From CAYXRK01 sp964467615 (GTDB lineage: Bacteria > Hydrogenedentota > Hydrogenedentia > Hydrogenedentales > GCA-2746185): a DNA stretch of 11,300 bases. Where the stretch lies: assembly GCA_964467615.1 (NCBI GenBank), contig CAYXRK010000158.1:1-11300 (forward strand), in the 5' to 3' direction. The position numbers and the translations under genes are program-made. The notes under the pieces are model-generated. The model saw nothing but the letters and a program-made list of their open reading frames with translations, ran no database searches and had not been told where the DNA came from. Shown here in pieces: positions 6,726-11,300 of the stretch. How positions within the stretch are numbered: position 1 is the stretch's first letter; each line of letters starts with the position of its first letter.

Positions 6726-7091
6726 TCACTCACCAGGCGCGTATTTTCGCACCCGGTGCCGGTGTACGATCCAGAGCTTGCCATCAATTGAATCCTTACG
6801 GAGCGCTGAAAGCAGCACCGTGACCGCATCGCGTATTCGTTGGATCGTCATCGGAGCCGGAACCCGGAGCACGGCGATCCTGGCGTAGCGTGACGGTGGA
6901 TAGACGAGAGGATTTCCAAACTCTTTGTCCAGCGTCACCAGGCAGCGGCCTTCACCCTGACATGCCGCGATGACCTCTGGATCTAGAGCGGAACACATGC
7001 GCTGTTCCGCGATGGACGATACGTCGTGATTTGACTCGCGAAATTCCGCGGAGGCGAGGCCGCCGATATTTTCGTCCAACTTGAACTTCAG
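6726..7091 (-). CDS. DUF5615 PIN-like toxin of a toxin-antitoxin pair
   Basis: The product has a PIN-like fold typical of DUF5615 (Mut7-C-like) proteins, predicted ribonuclease toxins. The N terminus KFKLDEN (Asp6, Glu7 if started at CTG 7091) matches the usual M-K-F-LLDEN start of the family. It is followed by HDV (22-24), LDPEVIAACQGEGRCLVTLDKEFGN (36-60, with Asp55) and a C-terminal strand GKLWIVHRHRVRKY. The acidic positions expected for metal binding are present. The first conventional start is a TTG at 7079, but that removes the first beta strand and has no ribosome site. CTG 7091 overlaps the antitoxin stop (CTGA) and has GGGGGC six bases upstream, so I placed the start there (121 residues; 117 from the TTG). 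The partner DUF433 gene is immediately upstream. Family call good, start uncertain. Confidence 0.78.
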   Translation of the reverse strand: MKFKLDENIGGLASAEFRESNHDVSSIAEQRMCSALDPEVIAACQGEGRCLVTLDKEFGNPLVYPPSRYARIAVLRVPAPMTIQRIRDAVTVLLSALRKDSIDGKLWIVHRHRVRKYAPGE

Positions 7092-7336
7092 GTCGAAGCC
7101 CCCGCCGGAATTTCTACAACGCGCTCACGCGACATCTCCGCTCCATACGCGAAGCACGCGCGGACATCTTGCTCGTCAAGCCCCGGATACTCCTCGACAA
7201 GCTCCTTCACCGACATGCCGTTGGCGAGCAAATCCAACACCAGCGATACCCAAATGCGATGTCCCTTGACGCAGGGTTTCCCGAAACAAATGGCAGGATC
7301 GATAGAGATTCTCGCAAGTAAATTTTGTTCAGCCAT
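7088..7336 (-). CDS. DUF433 antitoxin
   Basis: This 82-residue protein carries the DUF433 signature: ISIDPAICFGKPCVKGHRIWVSLVLDLLANGMSVKELVEEYPGLDEQDVRACFAYG (10-65; quoted in pieces: ISIDPAICFGKPCVKG, then RIWVSLVLDLLANGMS, then VEEYPGLDEQDV). The GKP-VKG-RI-V block and the helix-turn-helix (about 31-60) are typical. DUF433 proteins pair with DUF5615 toxins; they are thought to neutralise the toxin and repress the shared operon. The ATG at 7336 has GGGGTGA four bases upstream. A TATACT that could serve as -10 box lies at 7389-7384 on the minus strand, without a convincing -35. It is divergent from the serine hydrolase gene. Confidence 0.88.
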   Translation of the reverse strand: MAEQNLLARISIDPAICFGKPCVKGHRIWVSLVLDLLANGMSVKELVEEYPGLDEQDVRACFAYGAEMSRERVVEIPAGAST

Positions 7337-7509
7337 GAGTTCACCCCAAGTCTATCGTTGTCGACTATTGCGATCGTAACAAAAGTATACGCCGACTTCG
7401 GACCAGGATTTGCAAACGCCGAGGCGTGTAGTATCGTAACTTGACCTCGCACCGATTGCCCTCATTGGGATGTCGCGGTCAGGCCCGGAATCGAAAAGGA
7501 ATCATCAGT

Positions 7510-8739
7510 ATGAACGCGAGAATCGTGACTGGTCTTCTTCTAGTTCTACTCGCTTCAACACCGGAAATCGCCCAGTCGCAGGGGCTCATGCAGGGCTTGC
7601 CGCCCGCGCCGGAACAACGGGTGACGAAGGAGAATTGGTTCATCGGCCCGTATAACCGGTGGGGCTTGCAGCACGTCCGCGAAATTACGGCGACGACCGA
7701 AATCTCTCGCGGCGACGTTCCAGTGCACGAGTTCGGGCACAAGTACCTCCCCATCGCCGACATTCACCTTAAGAATATCGAAGGCAAGACCGTCGCCATT
7801 TCCGATTGGTTGACAGATAGTTTCACGGACGGCTACCTCGTTATTCACAACGGTAAGATCGCGACCGAAATCTACATGAACGAAATGACCGAGCGTTCAC
7901 ACCACAACATGTTCTCGGTGTCGAAATCGTTCGCCGGCAACCTCGCCGGGATTCTCGCGGGCCAGGGCCTGCTCGACCCCGATGCGCCGATCACGAAGTA
8001 CGTGCCCGAGCTCACGAACACCGCCTACGGCGACGCGCGCGTTCGCCACTTGCTCGACATGACCGTCGGCATTCGATTCACCGAGGAATACGAAGACCCG
8101 AGATCGGACATCTTCATTCACGCCCAAGGCACGAACGCCACGCCCAATCCCGAGGGCCTCACGCTGTTCAGCACCCTGAGCAAGTTCCCCAAGGAGGGCG
8201 AGCACGGCGCGAAATTTCACTACGTCACCGCCGACACCGATGCGCTCGGCTGGGTGCTGCAACGCGCCTCGGGCCGGAAGCTCTCGGAGTTGCTTAGCGA
8301 AGAACTGTGGTCGAAGATTGGCGCGGAACGCGACGCGTACGTCATCAACGACCTTAACGGCACGGCGTGGCTTGGTGGCGGACTCAACATCACACTGCGT
8401 GACGCGGGCCGCTTCGGCCTGATGATGCTGCAGAACGGCGCAATCGACGGCCGCCAAGTCGTACCCGCAGAATGGGTTTGGGATATTCGCCGCGACAAGA
8501 AGAACATCGCCGGCCCGACCGAAGGCTACCGCAGCAAATGGTGGATTCTCACCGAACTCAACGGCTACACCGCATCGGGCGTATCCGGCCAACTCATCAC
8601 CGTCCTGCCCGACCAAAACCTCGTCATCGTGAAGTTCTCGTCCTGGCCCACCCTCAGCGGCTACGCCAAGGGCGACGAGGACTACGACTACCGTGCGATC
8701 AAAGCGGTGATCAAGTACTTCGACAATCTGGACGATTGA
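7510..8739 (+). CDS. Secreted serine hydrolase, beta-lactamase / 6-aminohexanoate-dimer hydrolase (NylB)-like
   Basis: The 409-residue product starts with a signal peptide (NARIVTGLLLVLLASTPEIAQ, split here as residues 2-14 and 15-21), with likely cleavage near residues 23-24. The N-terminal FIGPYNRWGLQHVREI (44-59) is like the lead-in of NylB-type proteins. The catalytic SxxK is Ser136-Val-Ser-Lys139 in MFSVSKSFAG. The general base is likely Tyr238 in FHYVTADTDALGW, 102 residues after the Ser; in NylB Ser112, Lys115 and Tyr215 have nearly the same spacing. A GVSGQ (357-361) occupies the place of the KTG-like motif. The enzyme probably cleaves an amide or ester outside the cytoplasm; the substrate is unknown, and true nylon-oligomer activity should not be assumed. 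The ATG at 7510 has AAGGA 9 bases upstream; the frame is open further up to 7441 but without a signal peptide there. Confidence 0.88.
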   Translation: MNARIVTGLLLVLLASTPEIAQSQGLMQGLPPAPEQRVTKENWFIGPYNRWGLQHVREITATTEISRGDVPVHEFGHKYLPIADIHLKNIEGKTVAISDWLTDSFTDGYLVIHNGKIATEIYMNEMTERSHHNMFSVSKSFAGNLAGILAGQGLLDPDAPITKYVPELTNTAYGDARVRHLLDMTVGIRFTEEYEDPRSDIFIHAQGTNATPNPEGLTLFSTLSKFPKEGEHGAKFHYVTADTDALGWVLQRASGRKLSELLSEELWSKIGAERDAYVINDLNGTAWLGGGLNITLRDAGRFGLMMLQNGAIDGRQVVPAEWVWDIRRDKKNIAGPTEGYRSKWWILTELNGYTASGVSGQLITVLPDQNLVIVKFSSWPTLSGYAKGDEDYDYRAIKAVIKYFDNLDD

Positions 8740-8777
8740 CGCAGCGCGATCAGATCCGATTTGAAACTCGCGATTTC

Positions 8778-8807
8778 TTGTCGCTTTCCACACATCTCTG
8801 CTACGAT
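8778..8807 (+). promoter_or_regulatory. Probable aconitase promoter with extended -10
   Basis: TTGTCG (8778-8783) and TACGAT (8802-8807) are separated by 18 bases, and a TGC directly before the -10 box gives an extended -10. Each box matches consensus at 4 of 6 positions. The leader to the ATG at 8875 would be about 60 bases. It suggests that aconitase is transcribed independently of the hydrolase gene ending at 8739. By eye only. Confidence 0.4.
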
Positions 8808-8874
8808 CTCTTGTCCCCAACAACGCGCCGGTGAAGTACTTTTGGCGCGATTCTATCAGGCGAGGAATCCGCTC

Positions 8875-11145
8875 ATGGCATACGATATCGAAATGGTCAG
8901 GAAGCTATACGCCGAGTTGCCGGCGAAGGTGGCGGCGGCGCGGACGCTTCTTGGGCGGCCGTTGACGCTTACGGAGAAAATCCTCTACGCGCACTTGTTT
9001 GAGAAGCTACCCGCGAAGCCCTTCGAGCGCGGCGGGGCGTACGTCGATTTCGCGCCCGACCGAGTTACGATGCAAGACGCCACCGCGCAGATGGCGATAT
9101 TGCAGTTCATGCAGTGTGGGAGACCTAAGACCGCCGTGCCCACCACCGTCCATTGCGACCACCTCATTCAAGCGGAGACCGGCGCGAAGGCCGATCTCGC
9201 GAAGGCGCTTGACGTGAACAAAGAGGTCTACGCGTTCCTCTCTTCCTCCTCGAACAAATACGGCATCGGCTTTTGGAAACCCGGCGCGGGGATCATCCAT
9301 CAAGTCATTCTCGAACAATATGCCTTCCCCGGCGGCATGATGATCGGCACCGACTCGCACACCGTAAACGCCGGCGGCCTCGGAATGATCGCGGTCGGCG
9401 TCGGCGGCGCGGACGCGGTGGACGTCATGTCCGGCATGGCCTGGGAACTCAAGTTCCCGAAACTCATCGGCGTGAAACTGACCGGCGAATTGTCCGGGTG
9501 GACCTCGTCGAAGGACGTGATCCTCAAAGTCGCCGGCATTCTCACCGTCAAAGGCGGCACGGGCGCAATCGTCGAGTATTTCGGCCCCGGCGCGCTCGGC
9601 CTCTCCTGCACCGGCAAGGGCACGATCTGCAACATGGGCGCGGAGATCGGCGCGACGACCTCGGTCTTCGAATACGGCGACGCGATGGAGCGCTACCTGC
9701 GCGCGACGGAGCGCAACGACGTGGCGGACGCGGCGAATGCGGTGCGCGAACACTTGCAAAGCGATCCGGAAGTCGTGAAAGACCCGAAGAAGTATTACGA
9801 CGAACTCATCGAGATTAACTTGAGCGAACTCGAACCGCACCTGAACGGCCCCTTCACGCCGGACCGCGCCACTCCCGTCTCCAAGATGAAAGAAGAAGCG
9901 AAGGCGAACGGCTGGCCGCTCGAGGTCGAAGTCGGCCTCATCGGCTCGTGTACGAATTCGAGCTACGAAGACATGGCCCGCTCGGCCTCGGTCGCGCGCC
10001 AGGCCAAGGCGCACGGCTATAAGGCGAAATCCGAATTCACGATCACACCGGGTTCCGAGCAAGTGCGCTACACGGTCGAGCGCGACGGCATTCTCGACGA
10101 CTTCGCGGCCATCGGCGGCGTTGTGCTGGCGAACGCTTGCGGCCCCTGCATCGGCCAATGGGCGCGGCACCGCTCCGGCCCGAAGGACGCGCCGAACACC
10201 ATCGTTACCTCGTTCAACCGCAACTTCGCCAAACGCAATGACGGCAACCCGAAGACGCACGCGTTCGTCACTTCGCCCGAATTGGTCACGGCGATCGCGC
10301 TCGCGGGACGCCTCGACTTCAACCCCATGACCGACGAACTGAAATCGAACGGAACTTCATTCAAACTCGAACCGCCCAAGGGCGACGAACTTCCCAAGAA
10401 GGGCTTCGCCGTCGAGGACGCCGGCTATCAAGCCCCCGCGCAGGACGGCTCGAAGGTCAACGTCATCGTCGATCCGAAATCGGACCGGCTACAACTGCTC
10501 GACAGCTTCGCGCCGTGGGAAGGCAAGGACCTTCTCGGCCTCAAGCTGCTCATCAAGGCGAAGGGCAAATGCACGACGGACCACATCTCGATGGGCGGGC
10601 CCTGGCTCAAGTACCGCGGACACCTGGACAACATCTCGAACAACACGCTCACCGGCGCGATCAACGCGTTCAACGATCAACCCGGCCTCGTGAAGAACCA
10701 ACTCACCGGCGCGTATGCGCAAGTGCCGGAAGTGCAGCGCGCGTACAAAGCGAAGGGCGTCGGCTCGATCGTCATGGGCGACGAGAACTACGGCGAGGGC
10801 TCTTCCCGCGAACACGCCGCCATGCAGCCGCGCCACCTCGGCGTGCGCGCGATCCTCGTGCGGTCGTTCGCGCGCATCCACGAAACGAACCTCAAGAAGC
10901 AGGGCATGCTCGCGCTCACCTTCGCGGACCCCGCGGACTACGACAAACTTCAAGAAGACGATTTGATCGACATCACCGGCTTGACAACCTTCTCGCCGAA
11001 CACGCCGCTCACGCTGATCCTTCACCACAAGGACGGTTCGACGCAGACTATCAAGGCGAACCACACGTACAACCAAAGCCAGATCGAATGGTTCAAGGCC
11101 GGTGGTGCGCTCAACTTGATTAAGAAACAAGTCGCGAACAAGTAG
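8875..11145 (+). CDS. acn: Aconitate hydratase, mitochondrial-type
   Basis: Aconitase interconverts citrate and isocitrate in the TCA cycle using a [4Fe-4S] cluster. The 756-residue product has the length and order of the mitochondrial-type family. It shows TVHCDHLIQ (91-99), the GTDSHTVNAGGLGMIAVGVG segment (158-177), and cluster ligands Cys359 in GSCTNSSYED and Cys422/Cys425 in NACGPCIGQW, nearly the numbering of pig mitochondrial aconitase. Further on are TTDHISMGGPWLKYRG (567-582) in the swivel domain and GDENYGEGSSREHAA (635-649) with the catalytic Ser643 and Arg645. All active-site blocks are intact. The ATG at 8875 has GAGGA 8 bases upstream; the frame extends up to 8761 but without a better start. 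Codon use is strongly G/C-ending, as expected of a well-expressed core gene. Bacterial AcnA and AcnB have different lengths and domain order, so this type is clear. Confidence 0.97.
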   Translation: MAYDIEMVRKLYAELPAKVAAARTLLGRPLTLTEKILYAHLFEKLPAKPFERGGAYVDFAPDRVTMQDATAQMAILQFMQCGRPKTAVPTTVHCDHLIQAETGAKADLAKALDVNKEVYAFLSSSSNKYGIGFWKPGAGIIHQVILEQYAFPGGMMIGTDSHTVNAGGLGMIAVGVGGADAVDVMSGMAWELKFPKLIGVKLTGELSGWTSSKDVILKVAGILTVKGGTGAIVEYFGPGALGLSCTGKGTICNMGAEIGATTSVFEYGDAMERYLRATERNDVADAANAVREHLQSDPEVVKDPKKYYDELIEINLSELEPHLNGPFTPDRATPVSKMKEEAKANGWPLEVEVGLIGSCTNSSYEDMARSASVARQAKAHGYKAKSEFTITPGSEQVRYTVERDGILDDFAAIGGVVLANACGPCIGQWARHRSGPKDAPNTIVTSFNRNFAKRNDGNPKTHAFVTSPELVTAIALAGRLDFNPMTDELKSNGTSFKLEPPKGDELPKKGFAVEDAGYQAPAQDGSKVNVIVDPKSDRLQLLDSFAPWEGKDLLGLKLLIKAKGKCTTDHISMGGPWLKYRGHLDNISNNTLTGAINAFNDQPGLVKNQLTGAYAQVPEVQRAYKAKGVGSIVMGDENYGEGSSREHAAMQPRHLGVRAILVRSFARIHETNLKKQGMLALTFADPADYDKLQEDDLIDITGLTTFSPNTPLTLILHHKDGSTQTIKANHTYNQSQIEWFKAGGALNLIKKQVANK

Positions 11146-11192
11146 TCGTCTCGTCAGAGCGTTTCGACGCCGGTCGGGGCAACTTGGCGTCC

Positions 11193-11300
11193 CTAGTGCG
11201 ACGCGCGTACGAGCGGCAGGCTACTTGCGCGGCAGAGTTCCGCTTCCACGATGGCGTCCGCTAGACAACTGAGGCGGACTATTCGCTCTTTCGTTGTTTG
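11193..11300 (-). CDS. Possible C-terminal end of a gene entering from the right edge
   Basis: A minus-strand frame is open from the right edge to a TAG at 11195-11193, giving 35 residues including KERIVRLSCLADAIVEAELC. It would converge on the aconitase gene with 47 bases between the stops. The residue make-up (helix-like, Leu/Ala/Glu/Arg) is plausible for a protein end, but no family is recognisable. In GC-rich DNA a frame this short can be open by chance. Confidence 0.25.
   Translation of the reverse strand, partial: QTTKERIVRLSCLADAIVEAELCRASSLPLVRASH

Noticed and set aside
7353..7373. Partly symmetric stretch around GTCGAC upstream of the antitoxin, a possible operator.
   Set aside because: Only about 6 of 10 arm positions pair, so symmetry is not convincing, although autoregulation is likely for such a pair.
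7373..7440. Direct repeat of ATCGTAAC (7373-7380 and 7433-7440) between the antitoxin and hydrolase genes.
   Set aside because: Two copies of 8 bases are too little evidence for a binding-site array.
7897..8823. Long antisense open frame (308 codons) on the minus strand inside the serine hydrolase gene.
   Set aside because: Same cause: a shadow of a real gene with clear catalytic motifs; no recognisable domain in the antisense product.
9007..10260. Long antisense open frame (417 codons) on the minus strand inside the aconitase gene.
   Set aside because: It mirrors a highly conserved gene with G/C-ending codons, which often leaves antisense frames open; the product is Arg/Val/Ala/Asp-rich low-complexity-like and matches no family I know.
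11166..11191. Inverted repeat GACGCC...GGCGTC after the aconitase stop, a possible terminator.
   Set aside because: Only 6 base pairs with a 14-base loop and no T-tract on either strand; too weak to call.

Overview
This 11.3 kb window is GC-rich chromosomal DNA from a bacterium. Most genes show strong G/C preference at third codon positions. The gene mix suggests an environmental Gram-negative lineage with an outer envelope, probably in or near the PVC/Planctomycetota-Hydrogenedentota neighbourhood. It includes an exosortase H-like pair, a mitochondrial-type aconitase, an ISAzo13-type transposase and a DUF433/DUF5615 toxin-antitoxin pair. The taxonomic assignment is inference only, because no rRNA or other marker that could settle it is present.

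Left part (1-2913). The window opens with the N-terminal 71 codons of an ISAzo13-like transposase on the minus strand; the rest lies beyond the left edge. A short perfect hairpin contains its start codon. Just upstream on the same strand is a secreted transglutaminase-like protein with an intact Cys-His-Asp triad. Divergent from it is a large membrane protein that looks like two ABC-2-type permease halves fused in one chain, with no ATPase gene in view.

Middle (2925-6658). A complete recG helicase gene on the minus strand converges on the permease with 11 bases between stop codons. It is divergent from a two-gene membrane operon. The first gene is an exosortase/archaeosortase family protein whose catalytic core resembles exosortase H (Cys224, Arg265, His288), but it carries a long extra extracytoplasmic segment. 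The second gene starts inside the stop codon of the first (ATGA overlap). It resembles the exosortase H-associated membrane protein and has a similar membrane layout without the cysteine. This pair is the most interesting content: a probable envelope protein-sorting transpeptidase and its dedicated partner. Its C-terminal-signal substrates are not in the window.

Right part (6726-11300). A compact minus-strand toxin-antitoxin pair (DUF433 antitoxin then DUF5615 PIN-like toxin) has a toxin frame that best matches its family if it starts at a CTG overlapping the antitoxin stop. Divergent from it is a secreted serine hydrolase of the beta-lactamase/6-aminohexanoate-dimer hydrolase type. It is followed on the same strand by a full-length mitochondrial-type aconitase of the TCA cycle with its own probable promoter. 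A short open frame on the minus strand at the right edge may be the end of another gene.

Apart from the exosortase pair and the toxin-antitoxin pair, the genes look like independent neighbours rather than one pathway. No tRNA, rRNA, CRISPR array or riboswitch was recognised, and no gene-free stretch exceeds about 175 bases.
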